Both the position numbers and the translations under genes were made by a program. A DNA stretch of 7,913 bases from Globobulimina sp. (lineage: Eukaryota; Foraminifera; Rotaliida), in NCBI GenBank assembly GCA_003354225.1, contig PIVH01000110.1, positions 1-7,913 on the forward strand. The letters run 5' to 3'. This document shows, one piece after another, positions 1 to 7,601 of the stretch (within the stretch, counting starts at the first letter, position 1; every line of letters starts with the position of its first letter). The notes below the pieces were generated by a model. That model made no database searches. It saw only the letters and a list, made by a program, of their open reading frames with translations, and was not told the DNA's origin.

Positions 1-113
1 TTACATTGTTATTGGTTGACAAAGAAAGAGAAACCAATAACAAAATATACAAACTTGATATAACTAATAACATACATCAACATACAAATAACTAACATAA
101 TATAATAAAATAT
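1..113 (-). repeat. Split direct repeat Y, copy Y2 (outer 3' copy)
   Basis: Bases 1-113 match 441-553 at an offset of 440 with a single difference that I found (base 100 A against base 540 C). The match ends where 114 onward (ttaaaact) departs from 554 onward (cccttccg). The first 47 bases occur a third time at 7867-7913. In element orientation this is the last repeat, equivalent to B2 in the A1-genes-B1-A2-B2 scheme. It contains the 12-bp inverted repeat near its outer end. Its left limit is fixed only by the window edge. Confidence 0.9.
6..43. repeat. 12-bp perfect inverted repeat, 14-bp spacer (candidate recombinase site, copy 1)
   Basis: TTGTTATTGGTT (6-17) and AACCAATAACAA (32-43) are exact reverse complements separated by gacaaagaaagaga (18-31). 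The same block occurs at 446-483 and 7872-7909. Tyrosine recombinases usually bind two inverted arms of about 11-13 bp around a crossover region. The arm length fits, but the 14-bp centre is longer than the usual 6-8 bp. The role is inferred from position at the X/Y junction. Confidence 0.6.
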
Positions 114-144
114 TTAAAACTATAAAATATTTAAAACTATAAAA
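111..144. repeat. 17-bp tandem duplication in the spacer between Y2 and X2
   Basis: The unit tatttaaaactataaaa is present twice head to tail (111-127 and 128-144), followed by a partial third start (tataaa). It begins over the last three bases of Y2 and fills the first half of the 61-bp spacer that separates Y2 from X2. There is no equivalent next to Y1 or X1. Confidence 0.85.
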
Positions 145-157
145 TATAAATAAAAAA

Positions 158-174
158 GGAAGAGGGAGGGCGGG
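158..174 (+). other. G-rich tract (possible G-quadruplex or C-rich strand signal)
   Basis: In an otherwise very AT-rich noncoding stretch the + strand has GG (158-159), GGG (164-166), GGG (168-170) and GGG (172-174) with short loops, following a run of A. It lies immediately before repeat X2 and is absent before X1. Four close G-runs could allow a weak two-layer G-quadruplex. In element orientation it is a C/T-rich tract. No function is shown. Confidence 0.4.
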
Positions 175-440
175 AAACGAAAAAACTTTTAACTGATTCT
201 AAAAAACTTGAAGAAGACTTAAAAATAAACAAACAAATATAGAATAAGATAATATAATTAATTATGAATCTCTCCCATAAAACCCTTGTTCCACGAATAC
301 AACATTGTGTTTTAGATCGAAATAAAATTAATATGGAGTGAGATCACAGAGGAAATGAATAAGCGAATAAATCGAATGATGGGAACTTGTGTGTAATGGT
401 AACTCGTTATCGGTTGGGAAAATTTCATTGAAATTTAATA
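175..440 (-). repeat. Split direct repeat X, copy X2
   Basis: This copy matches X1 (7602-7866). From base 186 against base 7612 I count 9 substitutions over 255 aligned bases and no net indel; before that the A-run after aaacg is one base longer here. In element orientation X2 follows Y1 directly and would be A2 in the A1-genes-B1-A2-B2 scheme. In the reported mechanism of this class, the internal B-A junction serves as template for joining the element ends. It contains no gene; a 61-codon frame running through it and Y1 is not conserved in the other copy. Confidence 0.9.
420..436. repeat. 7-bp inverted repeat at the X end (copy 1)
   Basis: AAATTTC (420-426), ATT, GAAATTT (430-436) form a perfect short palindrome ending four bases before the X2/Y1 junction at 440/441. 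The same sequence is at 7846-7862 beside the X1/Y junction. Together with the 12-bp inverted repeat it brackets the junction. At this base composition a short AT palindrome may be chance. Confidence 0.45.
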
Positions 441-553
441 TTACATTGTTATTGGTTGACAAAGAAAGAGAAACCAATAACAAAATATACAAACTTGATA
501 TAACTAATAACATACATCAACATACAAATAACTAACATACTATAATAAAATAT
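441..553 (-). repeat. Split direct repeat Y, copy Y1 (inner 3' copy)
   Basis: This is the second copy of Y, matching 1-113 at 112 of 113 positions. It lies just beyond the recombinase stop codon in element orientation and directly abuts X2 at 440/441. It corresponds to B1 of a split-repeat element and probably also supplies part of the 3' untranslated region of the recombinase message. Confidence 0.9.
446..483. repeat. 12-bp perfect inverted repeat, 14-bp spacer (candidate recombinase site, copy 2)
   Basis: Arms at 446-457 and 472-483 have a 14-bp centre identical to that at 18-31. It is the internal copy, lying five bases inside the X2/Y1 junction, where a split-repeat element needs a sequence equal to the joined ends. 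Confidence 0.6.
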
Positions 554-570
554 CCCTTCCGTGTAATACA

Positions 571-1898
571 TTAATTGTTTAATAATCCTAATTTTGTTTT
601 AGAGTTATACTTATTCATAAAATAATTCTCTTCTTCTTCATCAAAATCAAATTTGTCAATAACATCAAATTTGTCAATATACTTTGAATTAAAATAAATA
701 TGACATAACTTATTCATTTCCCCTTCCGTGTGATTTACATAAATATAAAATGAGTCTTTTAAAAACCATCTGCCGACCCATGCAATTAAACCTTTATCTA
801 CACCACATCGAGTTAATTGTGATGCAAATCCTTTGCGTAAACCATGGGGTTTACCTAAACGAGAAGCTTGAAAAAAGCCGACATATTTAATCAATTTCTG
901 ATATATAATTCGAAATTTGTCAGTGGTCATCGGTACTTTTTTATGTTGCAATAAAAATGATTTCTTATTCCAAATATAACATTTTGGAAATTTCTTGGAT
1001 AAACTGGATAAAGTGTGATATAAATCAAATAACATTAAAGCTGGATCAATATTATGATTTGATCTGCCAATCAGTACAAAGGCTGAATGTCCTGTATTGC
1101 GCATCTTGCTATTTTGAATATTAATTTGTATGCTATGAAGAGTCTGTGAATTAAGTGAAATATTATCAGGAATAATGGTAATCTCTCCTGATATTGATAT
1201 ACTTTTATGAAAAATTGTAATATCACATTTGCGAATACCATATGAGTTATTTTTCTTGTCAATCGGATGTAGGACCTCACCAATGCGCATACCTGTGACT
1301 GCCATAATATTTACGCCCGTTAATGCCATTCTTATCGGCATACAAATTTTGTAAAATAATATCTCTTCCTTCACAATAAGAAAGAATTTTGATTTTTGTC
1401 TAAAAATAATTGAATTATGATTGGATTTGCAATATAATAAATCATTTGTTACTTTATTATTAAATCTGATTAAATGTTGTTTAGTAAATGGTAATGCTGC
1501 ATTATTCGGATTTGATTTATTCTGTTTCTTGCAATGACTGATAATGCTCATTAAAGCAGGATTTTCTGACCAAGATGTTGGAGTTAATGCTAATTTATTA
1601 TAATGATCAATTGCTGCTAATTTGTATCTAATCGTATTGTAACAATTTGGTTTTGTCAAAATCATCGCCCAATGAACTATACAAATAATAAGATTGATAT
1701 CTGGAGTGGGAAACGTTAGTATTTCGGACTTAGAAAATCCTAAATTCGTCAATGTGTTACAATAAATATAAAAATTAGATTCATATGTTTCTGATGTGGA
1801 TAATTTAATGCCTCTCTTTAATGTTTTGTTGTAACCAATGGCATGAAGAGGTAGACGGTCCCATATTTGATGTGTATATATATGATTTTTGCAACGAC
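571..1898 (-). CDS. Tyrosine recombinase (DIRS-type YR)
   Basis: This is the integrase of the element; it would insert the circular DNA copy by strand exchange through a 3'-phosphotyrosine link. Numbering residues from a TTG codon at 1750-1752, the catalytic set is: Arg156 in TGMRIGEV (box I), His303 and Arg306 in PHGLRKGFAS (box II), Trp329 in VGRW (in the place of the second His), and Tyr338 as nucleophile (YIYVN). The C-terminus is acidic. The frame is open upstream of that TTG to 1956, with an in-frame stop at 1957-1959. The added residues from about 1863 down (IWDRLP, then TSETYESNFYIYC) look like the N-terminal DNA-binding domain of this family, so the gene does not start at 1752. No ATG lies upstream in frame. 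The limit 1898 is chosen because ATTATAG ending at 1899 resembles a splice acceptor and the 19 codons before it look like noncoding sequence. Identity is certain; the start is not. Confidence 0.93.
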
Positions 1899-1977
1899 CT
1901 ATAATGATATAAAAAGCAATAAATTGTGATTTAAAAAATGTACAAATGATATAAAATTACATGTGATATGAGTTGAA

Positions 1978-3861
1978 TTATAATAATGACAAATCTGGAT
2001 ATATAAACGGTGTTGGTTTGCTATCAATTTTTATGCGTGATTCATGACAAAATTGTACAAAATCTTGTATTCCAAAACGAGATAATGCATCTGATAAAGT
2101 ATTATCCTTTGATTTAATATATACAATTTTTGCTTTTATTTTATGTTCAAAGCAAAACCAACACGTCCAACGTACACAATCCATTAAGAAAATGTCGTTT
2201 GTGTTTTTGCTGATAAATATACCTTCACATGTTTTATTATCGCATCTTATGATTAATGAACAACTTTCAATGAAGAATGATTTAAATGTATTTAATGCTG
2301 CCACAATGGCTAAAGCTTCAAAATGTGCTATATGCTGTTCTTGTGAATGAATTGTAATCTTATTATCATCCAAGAATTTATGATAGAAATTTAAATATGT
2401 ACTGGGGACCTGATCGAATGCCCATTTACCTTCAAAAAATGCACCAATACCTGGCTGCCATTTAGGTTTTTCACCATTGGTTGCTCCATCCGTATATAGT
2501 AAGAATTCTTTTTTGTTGCGAGTTCCAATTACATCGTAGACACTGACTCTGTCACATTTATAAGCGTATAATACCCAGAATTTCGCATCTTTGATATCAT
2601 TGTCATCAAAGTTAAGTAAATGTGATTCCTCACCATATTCACGTTTATGTAAAGTTAGTTTCATGCGAAATCGACGTAGGAAGGCAGTACCAGGCCACAT
2701 TAAGGCTGCCATCCATGTTAATGATCCTAATAAGGATTCAAATCTATCACTCATAAGCCTGTGATAACAAATAATGATTATTAATAATAGTAATACCTTC
2801 TTCTTTTTAATCGGTCCAGGTCCCACTGTCATGTCTGAAGAATCATATATTAGGCCACAGATTTCCATGATCCATGACAATAACTTCCTTTTTTCAACCT
2901 TCTCAATGTAGCCGCATGAATGTAAGAATTGAAAGAAAAGATTCATTATATTTGTTTCTCTGCGTCTATTTGACGTTAAATCCGATTTAATAAAACCAAC
3001 ATGGTCATCAATATAAACTGCGTTGATAATTAATTCATTGGATAATAGAAATGATTTAATCCATACTTGGAAGGCTGCAATAATAGTTTCACCGAATTCT
3101 TGTGTGTGTTTCGATGCTGATTTTGATCCGTAAATATCTCTCGTGTCACAAAATTGAACATTGAAGAATTTGTAACCCATAAAGTGCCAGTCTTCCTTTG
3201 CAATGCCTAACTGACGAAAAGCATCACTTCCATCTGTCTTGAACATCAAACAGAATTTGCCTGCTCTAATCATGAAATTGCAGAATGATTTGCATAAAGG
3301 AACATTCATTTTGTAATCAATTGGATGTGTTAATTCATTGATGTTATATGTCCAATACGAGGAATATGACGCATGACGACATATTCTGGCTTTACTATAT
3401 CGCTGCGTCCACAGTGTTAATGGACCTCCAGTGATTTTATCGACAGCTACGATCTGTATAAAATTCTCAATTAAGGAATTATGTCCCAATAAGATGCCTG
3501 CTGGACCTACTTGTCCTGCTTCAACAGCACCAGCAAAGTTGGCACCTATCTCTATCTTTTCTAAAATTGTAAAGTCTTTCATGATTTTGACCTGTTTATT
3601 CATTGGTAAACCATCGGGATTAATGCCTAACTTCCATCCATGTTTTACATTGTGTATGATTTGATATACTAAGTTCTTCAAAGTGCGATTGCTGCGTGGG
3701 ATGTGATTGTATAATTGATTGAAACTGTGAAGAATGAATTCTTTGCATGGCGATTGTAAATATTTAGGCAATTGATATCGAAATTGATTTAGAGCTAATT
3801 GGAGACGTTTACGTACTATGTCCCATAAAAATAAATTCCAGATTGTCGGATTAGTACTCAA
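1978..3861 (-). CDS. Reverse transcriptase / RNase H of the retrotransposon
   Basis: It copies element RNA into DNA. Numbering residues from the TTG at 3859-3861, the N-terminal region (about 1-100) precedes an RT domain with RICRHASYSS near 159-168, motif A KTDGSDAFRQL with Asp210, a motif B-like GSKSASKHTQ (245-254) and motif C YIDD (Asp285, Asp286). After a thumb/connection segment with SLLGSLTWMAALMWPG (377-391), the RNase H domain has the four acidic residues Asp458 (YTDGA), Glu515 (HFEALA), Asp541 (RCDNK) and Asp591 (LSDALSR), as in DIRS-type RNase H. No methyltransferase follows. The frame is open upstream to 3882, where a stop (3883-3885) ends it, and has no ATG before codon 87 (about 3603). 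The N-terminal residues before that look protein-like, so initiation is unclear: a spliced leader exon, a non-ATG start or a recoded message are all possible. The gene ends 225 bp upstream of the TTG used to number the recombinase. Confidence 0.93.
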   Translation of the reverse strand: MSTNPTIWNLFLWDIVRKRLQLALNQFRYQLPKYLQSPCKEFILHSFNQLYNHIPRSNRTLKNLVYQIIHNVKHGWKLGINPDGLPMNKQVKIMKDFTILEKIEIGANFAGAVEAGQVGPAGILLGHNSLIENFIQIVAVDKITGGPLTLWTQRYSKARICRHASYSSYWTYNINELTHPIDYKMNVPLCKSFCNFMIRAGKFCLMFKTDGSDAFRQLGIAKEDWHFMGYKFFNVQFCDTRDIYGSKSASKHTQEFGETIIAAFQVWIKSFLLSNELIINAVYIDDHVGFIKSDLTSNRRRETNIMNLFFQFLHSCGYIEKVEKRKLLSWIMEICGLIYDSSDMTVGPGPIKKKKVLLLLIIIICYHRLMSDRFESLLGSLTWMAALMWPGTAFLRRFRMKLTLHKREYGEESHLLNFDDNDIKDAKFWVLYAYKCDRVSVYDVIGTRNKKEFLLYTDGATNGEKPKWQPGIGAFFEGKWAFDQVPSTYLNFYHKFLDDNKITIHSQEQHIAHFEALAIVAALNTFKSFFIESCSLIIRCDNKTCEGIFISKNTNDIFLMDCVRWTCWFCFEHKIKAKIVYIKSKDNTLSDALSRFGIQDFVQFCHESRIKIDSKPTPFIYPDLSLL

Positions 3862-4700
3862 TTCTTTACAATCACATGTAATTTATATCAGTATATGCAA
3901 ATTGTGAATCAATGAGAGATAAATGAATGTAAAATATAAACACGTTAGATATACACAAAAAGTTCTTGTTTTTTCAATGTTACTGGTTACACATTGATGG
4001 ATAAAGAACGATACCCAAATTCGTGATGATTCATTATTATAATAAAACGATTATTGTAATAACAATGGAGCAGGAATCATACCCCAAGTATTAAATGGTA
4101 TACAGATAATACCAAATCTGTTTTAATGTTAATGCATGAATCTAAAAGTAAATATAGTAAAATAATGATAAAAATAACGATATTTGCATGAGACATCATA
4201 TGTGTACGGAAACATATGTGTCTTTGTAATAAATTGTGTGATATCTATATAGGATCATTGTGTGGTAATAGTGACTTTGTGACTGTCACGAATGATGATA
4301 TTGAGAGTTATAATCCTTATATGTATCATAAATCAATATAAAGCACCATAAAATACTCGTTCTTCTGATAAAAATACAGGTGCGCTCTCAAAAACATTTG
4401 AGTGACTCTAAAAATTTTTTGCTTGACGTGTAAGTTTCGGCGATCAAGAATGAGAAATATAAAATTTAAACTAATTGACAAATATTATTGTAATATAATA
4501 CACAATGTTAAATACATCAATTTATAATACGAGGATATGTGATAGAAATATACAAATTCATTCAATGCATCATATAATAATGTATTGAGTAATCAAAATC
4601 AAGCATAGATTTATCAAAATAAAGTATAGGATATAAACATAAGGGATATTAAAATAAATGTAAATATATGTGAATAAAATTAAATCTGTGATGTTAATGT
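3862..4700 (-). other. AT-rich interval between gag and RT, no recognisable gene
   Basis: About 820 bp separate the gag stop (TAG at 4701-4703) from the start of the RT frame at 3882. I see no frame of useful length or family resemblance on either strand. Small symmetrical elements are visible: GTGACtGTCAC (4279-4289), CTCAAA-AACA-TTTGAG near 4387-4402, and two copies of catatgtgt near 4198 and 4213. The length is unusual for this element class, whose genes are generally packed or overlapping. It may hold an intron, an RT promoter or leader, or an eroded segment. Confidence 0.6.
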
Positions 4701-7529
4701 CTATCGACCACCATATCCATGAACGTTTCCACGACTCAAACTCTTGCAATTCTCACTTGTGTGTTCATTGACGACATAGCAATGTCTACACATGTGATGG
4801 TAATCGCATTTTGCATGGTCATTGGCAAAATAACAATTACCTCTTTCATTATGTCTACAAATATGTAGACTTAACTCAGGACCACCATATAAACGCCCAT
4901 TCTCATTTTTGTATACGGCTAATTTCTTTGCGTTGGCAGGTCGACCACGAAGACCTAAGGGAATGTGCGCATCATTGGCTTTCCCTCTCTTTGGAATCGG
5001 AGCTGAACTGAAATCTCGGCGATAAGTATTGCGTCTTTGTTGTAACTGTGGTCTTTGCGAAATCGGTGGTTGTAATTGATGCGGTCTTTGAGCATAATGT
5101 TGTTGTGTTTGAGGTGGATTTGGGTTAAATCCATTGTTCTGAAATGCACATTGTAGTCTCGGCTGATTACGATAATTCTGAGTATTTTGTTGGTGGTTGT
5201 TTCGATAACGAGATCCTCGATATCTTCCACCATTGTAGCCACCTCGAAATGTGTTGTTTCTTTGATTGTTACGCCTCCGATTATACGTATTTACTCTGTT
5301 TGCGTTGTAGTTGTTGTTATCAGTGTTGGAGGAAGTGTTGCCATCATAGTTGGCCCTTTTGTTGGCGACGTTTGCTTTGCTGATTTTGTTTACTGCGTTG
5401 TTGAAAGTTCGCGTTTCAACGGTGTTCTCATGTTCTTTTGCCATGATTTCCATTTTCCACGTATTGTAAAGGAATTTGCTGTTCATTGCCATCAATACGA
5501 CGCTGCCACTTTCACGAAATGCTTTCCTTCTTTGTAATAATAAATAATTGATCGCTTTCATGCCACTCTCTCCACGTAAATAATGCCGTAAATTGTTGTC
5601 AATGAAACGACTGAATTCCTTCCATTGAATCGCTTGAATGTATAAATAAATGCTAATTTTGATGGATTTGATCGTTGTGCCCCGTTTCTTGTGTTCATCA
5701 GAGAGTGTATTGATGGCATCGCCTATCATTCGAACGAATTTGTACGGAGCATCTTCTTGTTTCAGAAACGATTTAATGCACGAATCGATGTTAAAATGTG
5801 ATACGCTCCAATTTAATTCGCCACATAATGCGAGATATCTCAATAAACTCATTACGTCACTGCCTCCCTCAGTGCATAAGTCAAAAAATGCAATCCTTGC
5901 AAATATTTTCTTGGCATTTGATACATTTCCCGTCGATTCTTTGTCTAAATCTGCCATTTCTTTCTTGTATTTCTCATACAAAATCATATCTGAATACGTA
6001 TAATGATTAATAAATGTAATGATGTGATGAATAAAAATGAATAATGAGATGTAACATATTTGCTGAGTCATTATGATAACACAAAATACTGCAAACTCAC
6101 AGTATGTACAAACCAGTGACGCAGTCAAACGATGACTGAAAGAGAGACAGAAAAAGCACAACGAGCACAACAACGTAAACATACTGTTCATGAGATATTT
6201 TTGAATGTCTTTCTCCATTACTTTGCCGCCACTGTATTTCTTGACAATTTCTTCTGAATGAATTTGATCAATTTGGTCTTCAATACCTGGATGAAAGAAA
6301 TCTAAACCAGGCGCTAAGGCCGCTTTATTCGACGAATTGACTGCATTTCGGACTTCATTCTCAATGTTACTCACATTGTTAACCAATGTGGTCGAATGAT
6401 GCTCTGCCGCTTTGTCCACATTTGCTTCATAATCTTTTTTCTTTTGCGCACGTATTTTGGCCTCCAATTCTTGTTTTTGTTTCTTACGATTTAATCTTTG
6501 TAAAACACTCAGTGAAGAATTGGAATTGTCATCGTCGTGTTCGACGTCACCTAAATCTGATAATTGCCTTTGCCATGCTACGATATCTACGGAATTCTCC
6601 TTCATTTCAGTGTCAGTGTCGACACCTTCATCGTGTTCAGCGCGCGAAGACTCTGTATCTTTCTTATTCGAATCTGATGTGTCATTATCTTTCATGTCCG
6701 CAATTAATTTGTTCGGATCTAAGATCGCCTCTTTATATGCATCAAAAGTGTCGGCTGCGTTAATATTTTCTTGTAATTTCTGGATCCAATCTTCTAAGCC
6801 TTTCCAGTTAATTTCAAATGTATTGATTTTATATTGAACTTTGGATTTATGTAAACCAAAATCAATCCCTTCATACATCTCGAGAGCCGGAGTGTTGTTA
6901 ATGGTAATCTTTCGATCACCATTTGTTAGCCATTGATTCCATGATTTAATGGCAATGCGTGCTACAAATGATGCTAACTCAATGAATTCCGCAGTCCCCG
7001 ATGGATTTGGATGAGATGCGGATCCTTTTAATGTTTTTAATAATGTGTCAATGAGATTTAATGTGGGATAATCGAGAGTTTCTTCCAAGAAAATCTCTAA
7101 TTTCGCGTCAAAAACGTTGAGAACGTTTGCTTTAATCATTTCAATCATGCCCCAACATTTTATTTGTCCCATTTCAGGAACGACTCGGCCATTCGCATCG
7201 GATTGACCCCATAAAGGATCTTCCGGATCATCCACGATTAATGTTCCTTGCACGCATTTTCGTAATGTCCTGTAATCCGTGGGAACACCTCCTGTGACTA
7301 TTTTGTATGCAATTTTCTCAATTTGCTCCTCTCTCTTCTTAAATTCGTTGAATTTAATGAGTAATTCAATGTCATCATAGAATTCCAAGAGCGCATCATA
7401 AATAGATGTATTTGGTTCTGCTTGTGCTGGAGCATGAGGTAAACGAATAGATGCAACGATACTATTCGCAATGACTCTTTTCATATTGGTGCTGCGAAGA
7501 GCATTCCCAATATTGATTGATACCGACAT
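4701..7529 (-). CDS. gag: Gag-like nucleocapsid protein of the retrotransposon (with probable intron)
   Basis: This is the first gene of the element and is expected to bind and package its RNA. The ATG at 7527-7529 is the first in frame; the frame itself is open to a stop at 7593-7595. Residue numbers here count the codon at 7530-7532 as 1. The order is: a helical N-terminal half; an acidic, Ser/Asn-rich linker (about 280-345); a Lys/Glu/Gln helix, probably coiled coil (about 347-372); a second helical region after the intron; an Asn/Arg/Gly-rich low-complexity stretch with RGG and RYRG motifs (about 740-850); and a C-terminal Cys/His module. That module reads C892-x7-C900-x8-C909-x2-H912, then C915-x2-C918-x5-H924-x4-C929, like the zinc-binding ends of DIRS-type gag proteins and close to a CCHC knuckle. 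Residues 450-514 are very hydrophobic and are best explained as a retained intron; splicing would give about 877 residues. Family assignment rests on position and the zinc module. Confidence 0.85.
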   Translation of the reverse strand: MSVSINIGNALRSTNMKRVIANSIVASIRLPHAPAQAEPNTSIYDALLEFYDDIELLIKFNEFKKREEQIEKIAYKIVTGGVPTDYRTLRKCVQGTLIVDDPEDPLWGQSDANGRVVPEMGQIKCWGMIEMIKANVLNVFDAKLEIFLEETLDYPTLNLIDTLLKTLKGSASHPNPSGTAEFIELASFVARIAIKSWNQWLTNGDRKITINNTPALEMYEGIDFGLHKSKVQYKINTFEINWKGLEDWIQKLQENINAADTFDAYKEAILDPNKLIADMKDNDTSDSNKKDTESSRAEHDEGVDTDTEMKENSVDIVAWQRQLSDLGDVEHDDDNSNSSLSVLQRLNRKKQKQELEAKIRAQKKKDYEANVDKAAEHHSTTLVNNVSNIENEVRNAVNSSNKAALAPGLDFFHPGIEDQIDQIHSEEIVKKYSGGKVMEKDIQKYLMNSMFTLLCSLCFFCLSFSHRLTASLVCTYCEFAVFCVIIMTQQICYISLFIFIHHIITFINHYTYSDMILYEKYKKEMADLDKESTGNVSNAKKIFARIAFFDLCTEGGSDVMSLLRYLALCGELNWSVSHFNIDSCIKSFLKQEDAPYKFVRMIGDAINTLSDEHKKRGTTIKSIKISIYLYIQAIQWKEFSRFIDNNLRHYLRGESGMKAINYLLLQRRKAFRESGSVVLMAMNSKFLYNTWKMEIMAKEHENTVETRTFNNAVNKISKANVANKRANYDGNTSSNTDNNNYNANRVNTYNRRRNNQRNNTFRGGYNGGRYRGSRYRNNHQQNTQNYRNQPRLQCAFQNNGFNPNPPQTQQHYAQRPHQLQPPISQRPQLQQRRNTYRRDFSSAPIPKRGKANDAHIPLGLRGRPANAKKLAVYKNENGRLYGGPELSLHICRHNERGNCYFANDHAKCDYHHMCRHCYVVNEHTSENCKSLSRGNVHGYGGR
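5990..6184 (-). other. Probable in-frame spliceosomal intron in gag (195 nt)
   Basis: In element orientation the segment begins GTATGTTTAC (6184 downward) after exon ...AACA, and ends TACGTATTCAG at 5990 before ATATGATTTTG. Its length is a multiple of three and it has no stop, so the frame stays open through it. Its translation is a run of Phe, Ile, Leu, Cys and His unlike the charged helical sequence on either side. Removing it joins the flanks cleanly as YLMN-NMILYEKYKK. A pyrimidine-rich alternative acceptor TTTCAG ends at 6136, but using it (49 nt) gives a stop within a few codons. A membrane segment is the alternative reading, unexpected in a gag protein. Confidence 0.7.
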
Positions 7530-7544
7530 CACTTGATGTAAACT

Positions 7545-7576
7545 TGTTTCTTGTTTTGTTTGTTTCTTGTTTTGTT
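7545..7576. repeat. 16-bp tandem duplication in the gag leader
   Basis: tgtttcttgttttgtt occurs twice in direct succession (7545-7560, 7561-7576), within a wider T/G stretch up to about 7589. In element orientation this is an A/C-rich leader (CAAAACAAGAAACA) just before the gag ATG. Such unstructured leaders are common before eukaryotic start codons; a regulatory role is not shown. Confidence 0.7.
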
Positions 7577-7601
7577 TTGTTTGTTTGCTTACTTATTGAA
7601 A

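Noticed and set aside
328-513. 61-codon minus-strand frame across the X2/Y1 junction with a hydrophobic start
   Set aside because: It runs through the repeats and the inverted repeat. In the X1 copy its C-terminal part carries amino-acid changes rather than silent ones, and it has no family resemblance.
1-553. Reading the repeats as simple LTRs
   Set aside because: The genes include a tyrosine recombinase and no DDE integrase, and the Y1-X2-spacer-Y2 arrangement at one end is not that of an LTR.
1899-1960. 62-nt intron from GTAATT to ATTATAG between RT and recombinase
   Set aside because: The borders are acceptable, but the upstream frame it would join to has no ATG and meets a stop near the end of the RT gene, so splicing here alone does not explain recombinase expression.
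4811-6010. Several plus-strand frames of 66-117 codons opposite gag
   Set aside because: They are shadows of the gag gene, with compositions that mirror its Asn/Arg-rich and helical codons and no recognisable domains.
6136-6184. Short 49-nt intron using the pyrimidine-rich TTTCAG acceptor
   Set aside because: The acceptor looks better than the distal one, but this splice shifts the frame into a stop within about four codons, so the 195-nt intron is preferred.
6386-6837. Plus-strand frames of about 125 codons opposite the N-terminal half of gag
   Set aside because: Two overlapping frames cover the same stretch, both Ser/Cys/Leu-rich as expected from the reverse of acidic and Lys/Glu-rich codons.
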